Origin: Trissonchulus latispiculum
Taxonomy: Eukaryota > Nematoda > Enoplea > Enoplida > Ironidae
Direction: 5' to 3'
Length of the DNA: 64,000 nucleotides
Assembly (NCBI GenBank): GCA_030248195.1
Contig: JASAND010024004.1
Coordinates: 1 to 64,000 of the forward strand
The notes beneath the pieces were generated by a model. The model was not told the origin of the DNA, made no database searches, and saw only the letters and a list, made by a program, of their open reading frames with translations. The translations under genes were made by a program, and so were the position numbers. Below are positions 33,660 through 46,412 of this stretch, one piece after another (within the stretch, counting starts at the first letter, position 1; the number at the start of each line of letters is the position of its first letter).

Positions 33660-34918
33660 ATAGCAAGGTTAACAAAAAAAATCACCCGAAATTTTAACAA
33701 AAAAAAATCACCCCACCCTGACTCACAGGAAAGTCGCAGAGACCCAATTTTTTGCATGGTGATAGCCACACACATATCGACATTACAGCCTGTGAGTTTG
33801 AGCCCCTAGGCCCTCTCCATGCGTTCAGGGCAGACCTTTAAGTGAGGGTACCCAAAAGTGACCTCAAAAACGTTCATGACCGAAGTTCGAATTTCGGCTG
33901 CTATTTACTAAGGGAAAACCCTAGACAACCCATATTGCACATATGACATGTCCTGACTGTGCGCTATCGATACATATATAGAAGTTCCCGGTCGGACCTC
34001 TGAGCCGTCTTGGGGTGGGTGATTTTTTTTGTTAAAATTTTAACAAATAAAAAATCATTTTCATATTTTGTTACTGAAGTCAGAACAGCAGGTAGAGCAA
34101 AACTAACGCCAAATTCGAGCTCAGCGACCTCGAAAACCCTAATAGCCGTTGTTTTTGAAGTTACCTGACACTTCTGGAAGTCCAACCTGGTAACCAGCCT
34201 GGCCTGAACCGTCCGACGGTAAACGTGATTCCAGAAGTCAGTAGTAGACTACAGTTACCTAAAAACTAATGCCAGATTTGAATTCTGCGCACTAGAAAAC
34301 CCCCTAGGACAAGTTTGTAGCCACTTCTGACTGCCCAGTTGGTACCTGGAGGGTCCGGAAGGGTCCGGCAGGGGTCACGTGACCGTGGGTCATATATATA
34401 CCACCAACATACCAAGTCCTAAGTTTCTCTGCCAAAACGGCTGGAAATAAGTTATAATCACTCACAAACACGAAAAAACAACATTTTAGCCTTTAAAACG
34501 GCATTTTATAGCCACCAGACTTCATACTAGACCCTACCGGGGCCCATCAGTGACCACTAAGACTTCGGCGGGGTCAGTTGCCCGAGTTCGAACACCAGGT
34601 TGGTGGTTTTGGGTTCTAAATACGTTATTTAATGCGCTCTATCCAAAACTGATGAGAAAACATTGCTAGCTGCTCTCTGGGATCCGATCCGCCACTGATT
34701 TTTTTTTGTTAACGAGTGATTTTTTTTGTGAAACCGTTAACAAAAAAAATCACAAACTTTCGCCTACTGCAACTTACTGGTAGGTGGTAGAGCAGCGAAA
34801 CTGGGGTGGTTTAAAGCTTAGCCCAAGACCTATCCATGGGTCCTCAAAGTAATCGATTTGGTTTAGTTTTGCGAAAGTTCCAGCCAAAAAACCAATTTTT
34901 GATTTTTTTTGTTAACCT
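33660..34918. mobile_element. Insertion bounded by GGTTAACAAAAAAAATCA ends
   Basis: AAGGTTAACAAAAAAAATCA near 33667 is inverted near 34897-34915, where the left arm of the large palindrome resumes. The word GTGATTTTTTTTGTTAA or its complement recurs near 33700, 34020, 34705 and 34740. No coding capacity is seen. Confidence 0.55.
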
Positions 34919-35057
34919 TGCAATAGGCCCAACACACATATTATCCCCGTTTGTGCGGAGCATTTTTGTTACTTGTATATATACGTATATTTATGTCACG
35001 ATGTTGTTATGCGGTTGCGCTTCAGGACAGTGTAGCTGAAGCACGGCTTAGCTACAG

Positions 35058-36277
35058 TTAAAGGGGGGGGCTACTAAAGGTTTGCCCGACTGTCCGATTG
35101 GCCTACTTTTTGGCGGGCATATAGAGCATGGGTGTGGTCAAAAAATATCGGGTACTGAGATCTTAGCTGCCTTCCAACCATGTGCAGCCGTCGCGTTTAT
35201 GTGCCCGACCCCCCATTTTTCGCAACTACCAACATAATTAATTAAAAATTTCTACTGACTGCTAGGCCCAAGCTTCAATGCTGCCATTCGCCAATATGAT
35301 TTGGCACATTGTCCCAACCTGCAGAAGAATACTGGATGTCTGTATCTTATCTGCATCTAAGGGAATTACTCTTCAAAGTTGAAGTTTCGGCAAAAATTTA
35401 AAAATTTTTGGCTAACGAAAGGAAAATTTTATTACTGGTGCGAGCTATAAGGCTCTAATTTGACATAAACGGAGGCCCTATAGGAGTACTCATTTGTGCA
35501 AAATAGCAAGAAATTCTGGCGCGTGAAAAATTTTTTATGTCAACTTTAATCTTCAAAAATTTCCAAAAACGCCTTTTTGGTGAATGGTACCCCAGAAATC
35601 GAAAAAATCAAATTTTTTGAAATTAAAATTTTTTGATATATTTAAACTCAGCGACGTCGAAACATCCCCACAAACGATTTCAGCACGATTACTGAAGGTT
35701 TGCGACTTCTATGGCGGTAGAAAGCTGCTACACAGGATCCGACAGACTGGGAATTGCGGTTTCCGCAATTTTTGAAGATTAAAGTTGACATAAAAATTTT
35801 TTCACGCTGCAGAATATCTTGCCATTTGGCACAAATGAGTAATCCTATAGGGCCTCGTTTTATACCAAATTACAGCCTTATAGCTCGCACCAATAATAAA
35901 ATTTACTTTTCGTTAACCAAAATTTTTTAAATTTTTGCCGAAACTTCAATTTTGAAGGGTAATTTCCTTAGATGCAGATAAGATACAGACATCTAGTATT
36001 TTTCCGCAGGTAGGGACATATGTGCCAAATCATATTGGCGACTGGCAGCATTGAAGCTTGGGCCTAGCAGTCAGTAGAAAGTTTTAATTAATTATGTTGG
36101 TAGTTGCGAAAAATGGGGGGGTCGGGCACATAAACCCGACGGCTGCACATGGCTGGACGGCAGCTAAGATCTCAGTACTCGATATTTTTTTGACCACACC
36201 CATGCTCCATATCCTCGCCAAAAAGTAGGCCAATCGGACAAAGTCGGGGCAAGTCGATTTTAGTAGGCCCCCCTTAA
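35058..36277. mobile_element. TTAA-flanked element with ~560-bp terminal inverted repeats
   Basis: It begins TTAAAGGGGGGGCTACTAAA and ends with the inverse (GTAGGCCCCCCTTAA). The two ends match over some 550 bp with scattered differences (for example 35270-35390 with 35935-36060). TTAA at both borders fits piggyBac-type target choice. A truncated copy of one end is at 58883-59187. Confidence 0.75.
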
Positions 36278-36810
36278 GTTGCAATCGTCTAAAATTTTTT
36301 AGGCAACATTCAAAATTTTGACCGAAAAATCCTTAAAATTTTGCGTTGTGTGGGCACTTTTAGTCCGTGGGAGGGAAGCCCAAAAAGGGGGTGGGACCGA
36401 GTGGACAGGACAGGGTGTCGAGGACTGGAGGGGACCCCAAAAAGGTGGGGAGGCGCCTCACCAGTAGATAAAGTTTAGGTACAAATTACTTGTACCAGGT
36501 GCTTAAGAGTGTTCACAGTATTTGTTTTTCCGATACTTTCTTTTAAAATGGGTTATATATATACTTGATTTTAACCAGACCTTTTCTTGCATTGCATTGC
36601 TTTTTGTTTAACAATAGCAGGGCTCCTACTATTCCTATTTTTCCTATTTTTTCCTATATTTTTCACTATACGTATTCCTATTTTTTCCTGTTTTTGATTA
36701 AAAAACCTATATTTTCCTTTTTTTCATAAATTTAGGGAAGATTTATTAGATTTTTACTGTGGAAACTAAACATCGGTAAGACTTTCTGTTTTATATATGT
36801 ATATATATAT

Positions 36811-38555
36811 ACACTAGCGTAGCCAGAAAAAAATTTCGGGGGGGAATGCAAAATTTCGGGGGAGTCTGGGGGGCCGAGCCCCTCAGAAGCTAAGGAATTT
36901 TTCTATTTCGTAACCTTCGTGGAATTTTTACAGAGTATTCGTTGAAATTACAATAATTTTTAAGGCGCGGTGCGTGTTAATGCACCCAAATGATGCAGAA
37001 AGTGGTCAAAGTACACAAAATAGAGTAATTGGTACTCGTTTTTAAGCGCGAAACACGTATTATAACGGTACAATACACTTATTTCGCGCCGACGGCGCGA
37101 AAATTTTTTGAAAAATGGCGTTTTACGCATAGCAGGAAAAAATTCCTGGGGGGCAACACACTTTCGGGGGGGAATTCCCCCCATCCCCCCCGGCTACGCG
37201 CCTATATATATATATATACCTTCTAATGGGGAATTCTCAAAAATTTCCGGGGTGATTTTTGTGAACATTGCTATACTGCAGCATCGCGTATCCGGGGATG
37301 AGCAACGGCACCCTAGACCCTTGCAAGGGTAGGAGAATTCTTCGGGGGTTACCTTTACCTTTACCTATAGTATATATTATATACTACAGTAACCCACGCA
37401 CTCTAGTGTTGTATGAAGCTATATACGTACGTATGCATTCGTTGTACAGGGTCGTGGATATATATTTTTATGTATTGTTTACGTGTTAAACATATAAAAT
37501 TTTCAAAATTCAATTTTTTCTGAAATTCAAAAATGGTGGTATTTTTCAATGTAGACCTAAAAACAACCTGCTCTTTCGAATGGCACCGTCAAAATTCTTC
37601 TTCTGGCACTCTTCCAGCAAAAAATCCGGGTGGGTTTTTTCCGGCGGATGGGTTTTTTCCCGCGTTGGTTTTTTCCGACACGGAAAACTTTAATTTCTCC
37701 ATAACGGCAGGGCCTAGAGAGAAACAAACTATACGCCATTCGAAAGCTTAGGGCAAACCCTAATTAAATATAGTATCAAACTAGTCGAAAGTTCTGGTCC
37801 ATGAAAGAAAAAGTGGGTTTTTTCCGCTTGACTATATATAGAATGCTCAAAAACGCTCTCCTTTGATACGTCGCTCTCCTTTAATACGTTTGTCCCAAAA
37901 AACACTAAGAAGTTTAAATTTTCAAAAATTTTTAGACTTTTTACTGCTAAAAATTTTCTGGCTTAGCCGTACATTTTACTTGATTTTTGCCGTTGCACTG
38001 AAATCGAACTTTATCCATGATGTCATAAAAATTTTCACATACAGTCCCGGCTGAAAGTTACACCCCTGTTTGCTTGCGAGCAACTCGCGAAAATTCGTAG
38101 TACGTATTTTTATGCCGTGCTTTTATTTTTTGTTTTTAAATACTTATTTCGTTTTTAGCGCTTTTTAGGTTTTTTATTTCAGTGTTTATGCTTTTTAAGT
38201 TAGCTTTCCTGATGTCAAATTTTTTATGCAGCTTCTTTTCTTTTGCTGCAGCTGCTTAAGTACATGCTGTAAGAACATGTACGTACATTACCTATAGGAG
38301 TATATACGTGCACTATAGGCATTAACATGGACGTACATATATAACAACTATGTATTTAGCTGTACGTATATATATATATATATACATTTACAATAGTTAC
38401 GTATATATATAATGCACCCAAAAAATTTTCGCCCGCGGCGCTAGTTTTCAACGAAAATATCTCAAAACCTCCAGATTTTGCTTGAAAATTTCAACCAACT
38501 GTTTCAGAGCGTTTTTGGCTTGCTCCCGTCCGAATTTTTTTCTGGCTACGCTAGT
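36811..38555. mobile_element. Element bounded by CACTAGCGTAGCCAG inverted repeats
   Basis: CACTAGCGTAGCCAGAAAAA at 36811 is inverted at about 38535-38555. A second G-run element appears nested at the left (related end CGGCTACGCGCC near 37191). Both outer borders sit in TA microsatellite, so the target duplication cannot be read. No coding content. Confidence 0.55.
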
Positions 38556-38567
38556 GTGTGTATATAC

Positions 38568-38576
<9 letters not shown>

Positions 38577-38623
<47 letters not shown>

Positions 38624-38660
38624 CATATATATATATAATATATATATATAATATATGTAT
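38577..38660. repeat. TA microsatellite
   Basis: Near-pure alternating TA with short interruptions. Confidence 0.9.
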
Positions 38661-38752
38661 ATATATTCGTATATGTATCAGCCTTACATGAAATTTTGTT
38701 ACGGTCCCTCAACACAACGTCAGACATTCTACACAAAATTCAAATTTGTCTT

Positions 38753-38784
38753 AAATTGGAATTCCGTTAACGGAATTCCAATTT
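38753..38784. repeat. Perfect 32-bp palindrome around CCGTTAACGG
   Basis: The sequence is identical to its reverse complement over 32 bases, centred on GTTAAC. Degenerate relatives lie at about 38955-39003 and 30510-30655, so it belongs to a palindromic repeat family. Confidence 0.75.
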
Positions 38785-39739
38785 CCGTTAACGGGTATAC
38801 AGTGCTTTAAAATGGTGGACTGGATGTAATCTTGTTTAAAAAGCTAGTAGTATTATAATGTCCGATTGTGATAGTCTGTATTTATACGGTATATATATAC
38901 GCTACTATACGTTAATGCTATTTATAACAAATAGAATATAGGTAACTTTCTTTTAAATTGGAATCCCGTTGACGGATTTCCAGTTTCCGTTAACGGAAAT
39001 TTTTAAAGTAGATAACTGTCTGATGTAATCTTATTACTATATATATACATATATAGATATATATACAAGTAACAAAAATGCTCCGCACAAAAGAGGATAA
39101 TATGTGTGTGTTGGCTGTATCGTATATATATATCCTTTAAATATCCTTTAAATATATAATAAATATAAATAGGTATATATATCATTTAAATTCCGGTTGA
39201 AGAAGTAAAGACAAAAGTTTCATGGGCACGTGACGTTATTTGGCACAGCAAATATTGGTGGATGGTTCCATGTCAAAAGTTGCTCAGCTCACTTAGGGCT
39301 TTCATTTGATACCAAATTTGACCACTTTTGAAAAATTTTATTTTTGACCCAAAATCGCATAAGTCCCCACCCCACCCCACCACAGCACTTTACAGCCACT
39401 TTGGGTACGCAGTTCTATGACAAAAGTTGCTCAGCTCACTTTGGGCGTTCATTTGATACCAAAATTGATTACTTTTGAAAAATTTTACTTTTGACCCAAA
39501 ATCGCCTAAGTCCCCACCCCACCCCACCACAGCACTCTACAGCCACTTTGAGCATGCAGTTCTATGACAAAAGTTGCTCAGCTCGCTTAGGGCTTTCATT
39601 TGGTACCAAATTTGACCACTTTTGAAAAATTTTATTTTCGACCACTTGACCCCCCACCCGACTGACCCTTCAAACGGCAAAGTGGAACCAGCCCAGCAAA
39701 ATAGGTACGTCGGACGGCAAAACGGATACCGGGAATGAG

Positions 39740-40085
39740 CTGGGCACACCAGAAAACCCCTATAGACAAAGTTTTGAGAGGCCAGGTAGAGCCTACTATG
39801 GACCTCCACGAAGCGGTTTCCGACATGACCCTCCAGACGGCAAAGTGGAACCAGCACAGCAAGACGGACGAGTCCTACGGCAAAAAGGACACCGGGAATG
39901 AGCTGGGCGCACCAGAAAACCCCTATAGACAAAGTTTTGAGAGGCCAGGTAAAGCCTACTATGGACATCCAGGAATCGGTTTCCGACTTGACCCTCCCGA
40001 CGGCAAAGTGGAACCAGCCCAGCAAGATGGGTGGGTCTGACGGTAAAACTGACTGCGGGAATCGATTCTCCGTGCCAGAAAACCA
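39740..40085. repeat. Tandem ~160-bp units, right arm
   Basis: Inverse counterparts of the units at 32928-33345: CCAGAAAACC recurs near 39749, 39911 and 40074. Preceded by further tandem-like segments (about 39270-39660) that pair with 33390-33600. Confidence 0.7.
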
Positions 40086-40621
40086 TTGTATGGAAGATTT
40101 GAGCGTTCAAAGTTAAATAGATAGCGAGAAATTTCGATTTTTCATTTTTCGAATTTTTGCCATCTTTGACGGGCCACTGTGGTCGCTAGGGAAGTGATAG
40201 AGAAACGCAACCTGGACCGTTAGTTAGTTCAATATATGAAATTTCTGAATATAAAAAGAAATCAGCTCCAGCTCGTGACGTTCGACCTGAGCGACGACCA
40301 CAAAAATGGTCACTTTTCGCTATGAGCTGACTTTGCGGCGCCACTGCGGCGCTGTGGCGCAGCTGCGGCGCAAAAAAAGTTGTGATTCTTAAATTCTTTA
40401 GAGGGTACTACTAGACCCCATAGCCCTTTAGGTTGGCCCACCGCTGCAGATCACGTGAAAGCGGCGAACATTATGTACAATACAACCATCAAATAGGAGA
40501 AACCGGAAAAAAAAACATCGCCGCCATAACCGGTCCGGGGCGCAACTTTTTAACGGTAAGTGGTACGGGGCTGAAACTTCACAGACCTACTAAACTCGAT
40601 GTGCTCTACAATTTGCGCATG

Positions 40622-40682
40622 AAATCTGCGCAGGATCTGCGCAGGATTTTGCGCAGCTTCTGCGCAGCTTCTGCGCAGCTTA
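40622..40682. repeat. Short TCTGCGCAG tandem repeat
   Basis: Five or six units built on TGCGCAGC/GATC lie immediately outside the right end of the large inverted repeat. Confidence 0.75.
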
Positions 40683-40729
40683 TTTTACACTGTCTCCAGC
40701 CACTTTTCACACATATTATAGGGGTCGCT

Positions 40730-41643
40730 GCCGCGACCCCTATGATACATATATACTCACACTTACGTATATTAGACATATAATATATACGTATTTACAC
40801 GTGTATACATACGTACATATGTATATACTGGATAAGCGAGCGCACGTGTGACCATGGATGAACTTTTATTGCTTTAGCAGCAAATTTTACAAAATTTTTC
40901 GGGTGAAGCTTTAGCAGTGGTGTTAATACAATACAATACAATGCTAATACGTATATATATAGATGTATGCACACACGCACGCATGTATATATACATAACC
41001 ATTTGTGCAAATATTTATACATATATATAACATCCTTTATTGCATGGATCGGTTAGGCTTTATGTCGAAAAGTTATAAGACTCGAAATCTTTATATGTTG
41101 TTTTTGTATCCAGTATCCACATTTAGTATCATGGGTATATACGTGCGTAGCTAACTGAGGCCGCCAATGTCTGTCACACTTTTCTGGCTGTCAGGCTGTC
41201 AAACGTTTCTAGCACTATATATATAGCAGCTGGGGAGGTGTAGTATCTTTTGTTGGAAATTATATCGTTATGGGTGCACAAAGTGACGAAAGGGATTTTT
41301 TAATTTTTCTCCCCAGCTTTTAGACTTTGCAAACTTTGCATTATTTGGCCTGTGTTGAGCGAAAAAGTTTGAAGCCCACTTTCTCTAGAAATGACCAAAG
41401 TCATCGATAATGGCGTTTTTCGGCACATTGGTGGTATCCATACATAGTAAATCGAAGTTGCTGCACACGTCAGGCATGTTGTCGGTATATGTGACCCCTG
41501 ACACGATGAGTCCGGTGGGGGAGGGTTCTGGGCTTTTTCCAAACGACAAATGGAATCCAAAGTGGTCTAAACTCGCCAAAAATGCAGAAAAGATTTTAGA
41601 CCAAACCAAAATAGAAAATTTCAGATCAAACAAACTCGTGTAT

Positions 41644-41644
<1 letters not shown>
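40730..41644. other. No recognisable gene
   Basis: AT-rich sequence with TACGTATA and CACACGCACG simple-repeat tracts. No exon or element border identified. Confidence 0.3.

Positions 41645-41707
<63 letters not shown>
41645..41707. repeat. TA microsatellite
   Basis: Pure (TA)n of about 60 bases followed by degenerate TATTA tracts. Confidence 0.9.
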
Positions 41708-41712
<5 letters not shown>

Positions 41713-41793
41713 TATTATTATATATTATATATATTATATAATATATTAATATATACGTGTATTGATTAATACTTGTAGAATTTTTATGACGGT

Positions 41794-42793
41794 TTAAGGT
41801 TGTGGTTTCCTTTAGTGTAAATTTTTGACCCTATAAGGTTCAATTCTTCAGGAAAGTGAATGAAACTTTCCAAAACATGTTATTTCGGTGCTTTTTAGCA
41901 TTCTGGAACCAGTTCGTCCCGCGTTTTTAGGTAAAATAGATATGAAAATTTGATTTTGCCACTACGTATTCTCTCAGTACGTAGTAGGTATATACATCGG
42001 ATTGGTTGTTATGGCTAGAAAGAGGGCACCGAAATGAACATTTTTGCTTTGCAACCCTTGAGCTATCTGTAGTGGTTGAGTTATTATAAGTCAAACACGA
42101 TTTTGGGGGTGCAAAAATGGCCGTTTTCGAGAACGTCAGTTTTTTTCAATATTACCGTCAAATCATGTGGACAATTTTGGTTTATTCTTAATGGATCGTT
42201 GCAGGATCTCATTGTACATTTTATCAATGCCTATTAGCTGTAGTTCGTTACTGTAAACTAGAGATTTGTCCGAGAAACCATTTTTGGCAAAACTGCGATT
42301 ATTTTGTTTTGAACATCGAATTCACAAAAAATTACCCAATGGATTCGCGTCGTTTTTACCTTTCTGGACCTTTTTCTTAAATTGAGCTAAAACTTCTCCA
42401 ATTTCCAGAAAATTACGTGCAAAGTTACGAAATTTCGGGTCACTGCACATTTGGCGGATTTCTCGGAGCATAAATACCTGTTTGGCCAAATCCACAAAAA
42501 TAGTCCTTCGGCCCACAATCATGTCCTCCATATCCTGGCATGAAAAAACTTTCGGCCGGTTCTACAGTTTTGAGAAATCGAAGTTCAAAATTTTTGTCTA
42601 AGCCCTTTTTTCCGAAACGTTTTGGTAATGTTTTGCTAATTTTGTTATTTTCGTAAAGGCATGTGAATGTAGGTACTAATTATAAGCTTTAAAGTGATCT
42701 ATAAAGCTCTTTCAGACCCCCAAAATTGTGAAGGTTATAGCGTTTCAAAAAATCACCACAAAAGCACTGCAGAAAATGATACCACTTCCTTAA
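41794..42793. mobile_element. TTAA-flanked MITE family 2, complete
   Basis: It starts TTAAGGTTGTGGTTTCC and ends GATACCACTTCCTTAA. About 42024-42793 matches 59212-60010 throughout. It has no coding capacity and lies just 65 bases upstream of the first CLASP exon in the window. The terminal word resembles family 1 (62135-63124). Confidence 0.7.
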
Positions 42794-42858
42794 GAAAGGT
42801 CTGACCAACCTGTTTGTAACCGCCTTTTCAATACACAATTTGTTTTCTCTTTTTCAGG

Positions 42859-45691
42859 TTCGCGATGCTGCCGCGGACGCTCTAGTTGAGATGTACATGC
42901 ATATAGGAGATAAACTGCAGCAGGATTTACTGAAGCGACGGCTAATCCCTGATGCCAAGTAAGTGTTTTCGACAGTTTTTTGGTAACATTTTTGAGTTTT
43001 TTCGCTAATTTACCTGCCGTTTACTATAATGTACTATAAAATATTATATTGTTCATATAAAATCACTGGTTACTCAGTGACTGATCAAAAGAAGTAATAG
43101 TATAGTATCAAGAGTGCATTATTGCATTATATATAAGAAGAAGAGTAAGCCACTAGATCCTCTTGACCAAATGTCCTAAAAATTTGCCAATTTATAGGCG
43201 CCCCTGTTCCTTGTGTGAGGGGGAGGAAAGGCATCAAGTAGAGGGGAACACAAGATGTGGAGGACGCCCCCCCTCCAACAAAGAATCCCCCGGCTATTCT
43301 GTCTCAGTAAATTCTTTCAAAGATAAACTAAACAGCAGCTGTAATTTACAGATCTTTCTTCTTTTTTTATGGGTAATTACATATTTAGTTTATTTTTACA
43401 GGCATATATACATATTGTGTGTATTCTCTTGTTGTTTCAGATCGTCCGTGATTTTGCAGCGATTTGCGGAGGCGAAACGGGCTGGTCTGGTTGCGGAACG
43501 GGCCAATTCTGATTCCAGTCTTGATACCACCGACTCTAGCATAGGTACAGCACACCTAGCACATAAAATTATTTACGTATATATATATATCATACTTTAA
43601 ATAATCTAGCTAGGTGTTTCCTAAAAATGTGAAGATGTGCGAGATTGTAAAGTATGGGAGTACAGTTTTTTCCCACTGCGTACTCAGATTCAGAGATTCA
43701 GATTCTATTCTAACATCTCTTGTCTTATTCCCATTTTTCTGAGATAATAATTCTAAGCTCAACGGTCAACATGTAAAGTACGTATTTATAATCCTGTTCT
43801 AGCACCAACTCTGGAGGACTAGTACTTAGCTTGCTCCATATCTTTTCTTTGAATAGACATATTATGTGTTACATAATATGTGAAGATTTTAATGATTGTT
43901 TAGGAGCCACTGCCAGACGTACCCTGAAAAAGGACCACCCTCCCGCAGAAGGGGCCACTGGCTTTCGACCCCCCACAGCTGTTCGTTCGGTTGTCTCTGC
44001 TTCCTCAGCCGCTGGCAGCAATTCTCTCAGCAAGCGGGCAAGCAGTGTCCCAGCCGGCAAACGTATACAGGCTGCCCAGTCGGCAAAAGGAGGTGAGGGT
44101 TCGGTTTTTGGCGGGTTGTTGTTTAATTTCAGTGAACTTTTTAATTGGCGTACGTAATTTTATTAAATTACATTTAACGTACGCTTAAACTACTTCTCAG
44201 GTTTATCTGTTCTAATCAGATGGTTTCCAGTTCAATATTTCGCCTCAACTATTCGTCGTTTTCGTTGCCTGTGTAACCTACAACGGCTGGAAAACGATTT
44301 TTGCGAATACTCAAAAACTAAACAGTTTTTTGACAGTTGACGACGTTTGACAGATGTGGTGAGATTAGCCTTGCACTTAATTAATTAATTAATTAATTAA
44401 TTAATTAACCCGTTTGAGCTATACACACTGTTGTATTGTGATGGAAAAATATTCCATTAATCCTAATCCAGTTATGTACTCTATCTAGTACTTATTTAGG
44501 CGCCGGAGCCGTGGACGAGGAAACATTTTTCGATTCCTTTGAGGATGTTCCTAAAGTTCAGGTACGTAAGTCCTACAGTAAGTGTGGGCTTGTTGATTTT
44601 GATACATGACAATTAGTTTGTGAGCACTAGAGCCATTTCTGTGATAGAAGGAAGGGATCTGTTGGATCAAAAACAGGAGTCAAGCATTGCATAAACTGGT
44701 CAACAATACATACTTTTGTATTTTTGTATTATTTTGTGTACTTTTGTCTGATTTTTTAGTTCTATTCCGCAAAAGAACTACAGATTCAGTTGGAGAAAAT
44801 TCGTGAAATTCTGTCCAACCCGAATGCTGACTGGGATAAACGAGTTGATACGGTACGTACGTATTGTAGGTTAAGCATTATTCTAATTAAGGAAAAGGGT
44901 CATGATTGTAGTATGGAACGCGGTTCTATCTAACATCGTCTGAAAACTATTTTATATACAAGCAAATGGTGTAAACGTGAATCGGTATAGGATACAAGGC
45001 ATTAATCATTGACAAATCGATGATAAGCTTCCTTGACCTGTAGTCACTAATGTAAAGCCTTAGCCCGCAACAGGAGAGAATCAATTGTGTAGTCTCTTTA
45101 CTGCGGATTTTTTGCTACTGCAATCTCTTTATCCAAGTTCCAGCATTATACATGGATGTACTTGGATATTTGGATATAATATAATTAATATGTTTGGTTT
45201 TCTTGAATTACAGCCCTGCATGCACAATACAAAATCTTAAATTTACGCAAATTCAGTTGTCCATGTAGGATTGTACTACCATGGAATGCTTTGCCGGAAT
45301 CTGTTATTTTGAGCAAAGATGTGACTGACTTTAAAAAAAAATTGCTGTTAAATAAAAGCGTACTGTTCCATTACGTATATAAAAATGTATCCACACTGAA
45401 TGTATTTATTATTTATATGTATTATTTATGTTTAATTATTCTTAAAAATTTTTATTTTTATAGTGTTTATGTACAACGTCTATAACGTTTCCGTCTATAA
45501 CGTCTGGAGTAAACGTTTTCGTTTTCATTACGGTGTTATTTCAGTTGAAACGTCTGCGGGCTCTGATGGTATCTGGGGTTACCGGTTATGATGAATTCTA
45601 CACGGAACTGAAACTGATGGAGCCAGCCTTTCAGCAGCTGATTAAGGATCTTAGATCTCAAGTGGTTCGAGAGGCATTGCATTACCATTGC
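42859..45691 (+). CDS. CLASP: CLASP microtubule plus-end protein, partial (six exons)
   Basis: Six GT-AG exons join in phase: 42859-42960, 43440-43543, 43904-44092, 44500-44561, 44760-44852, 45545-45691. The first encodes the end of the first TOG domain (VRDAAADALVEMYMHIGDKL). Exons 2-3 give a short helical end and a Ser/Ala/Lys-rich linker. Exons 4-6 start the second TOG domain (VDEETFFDSFEDVP; LQIQLEKIREILS; KDLRSQVVREA), close to vertebrate CLASP1/2. CLASP binds tubulin through TOG domains and promotes microtubule rescue. The first ~200 residues should lie upstream; the rest of TOG2, TOG3 and the C-terminal domain are absent downstream. The last exon ends oddly (ALHYHC in place of the conserved continuation) beside a putative donor, 22 bases before a MITE. 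No internal stop is seen. The gene is truncated, rearranged or has distant exons. Confidence 0.85.
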
Positions 45692-45713
45692 GTATGTTTA
45701 GCGTATATAATTA

Positions 45714-45800
45714 CCAAGAGTACATAATACATAAGAGTGTGATAGCTCTCTGTTATCAGCTTGCGAGCCATTGTCTGCGCGCTAACGGCCACCCCCCCCC
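45714..45800. mobile_element. Truncated copy of the CAAGAGTACATAATAC MITE
   Basis: The left terminal repeat and inner GCGCGCTAACGG segment match the copies at 19172 and 60135; the right half is missing and replaced by C-run sequence. Confidence 0.7.
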
Positions 45801-46185
45801 CCCCCGCAATTGCGTACCGCAAACGGTTGGACCCCCACTTTTCGGTTTCCCCCTCCATTTTTCGGAGTCCCCCCACTTTCGCCCCCCCACACTTTTCGGC
45901 AAGCCCCCATCCACTTATTTGGGGTCGCCCAAAAGTGTAAAAAAATTAGGTTTTTGAGTTCAAATTTTCAAAAATTTTCTCAATTTTTAGCTAATTCATG
46001 GACTTATAAGCTCATTTTAAGCTTAAAAACAGCAATTTTTTGCGTTTTTACCTTAAAAAATGCAAATTTTTCGCTAAACATTTCGGTATATTTTATTTTG
46101 GTTCGCCCCTCCCCACTTTTCGGAAGCCCCCCCACTTCCCCCTTCCTGGGGGGGGGCTTCAAAATCCTAAAAAAAGCCAGAACAT
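45801..46185. repeat. C-run element between CLASP and LRP
   Basis: CCCCCACTTTTCGG-type blocks at both edges (about 45830-45925 and 46105-46155) surround an AT-rich core, as in other G/C-run elements of the window. No coding content. Confidence 0.5.
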
Positions 46186-46412
46186 AAGTTTCTTAATCTT
46201 TAGTTTCTATTTTTGTTACTGTTTTAAGGATGTATATATCAGACTTATTGCGGTGTAAAGCTTTGCAAAAATTATTTTAAAAGGTGTTTTGTTTTATTTT
46301 AATTTCTTTTTCAGAATGTTTAGCGAAACCTTTTTTAGTGATTCAGGGAGTAATGAAATATTTTTTGCTGCATTTATTTACCATGTTTGTTTTTTCTATT
46401 TTCTTTTTTCAG

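Larger units (their letters stand above)
32003..40627. mobile_element. 8.6-kb element or structure with very long terminal inverted repeats
   Basis: The left terminus AGATTTCATGCGCAAATTG (32003) is matched inversely at 40609-40627. The arms continue to about 34990 on the left, with insertions at 32225-32607 and about 33660-34918, and to about 39050 on the right. Shared landmarks include the Cys-free GGAGAAACCGGAAA region, the GCGCCGCA cluster, three ~160-bp tandem units per arm and CGGAGCATTTTTGTTAC. The loop (about 35000-39050) holds other elements and no coding gene. No target duplication was found at the outer ends. It could be a giant foldback transposon, two inverted copies of a shorter repeat, or an assembly fold. 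Confidence 0.65.

Noticed and set aside
40433..40783. 116-codon open frame
   Set aside because: It spans the terminus of the large inverted repeat and the TCTGCGCAG tandem repeat.
43163..43600. 145-codon frame as a separate gene
   Set aside because: Only 43440-43543 is real (CLASP exon 2); the rest is intron.
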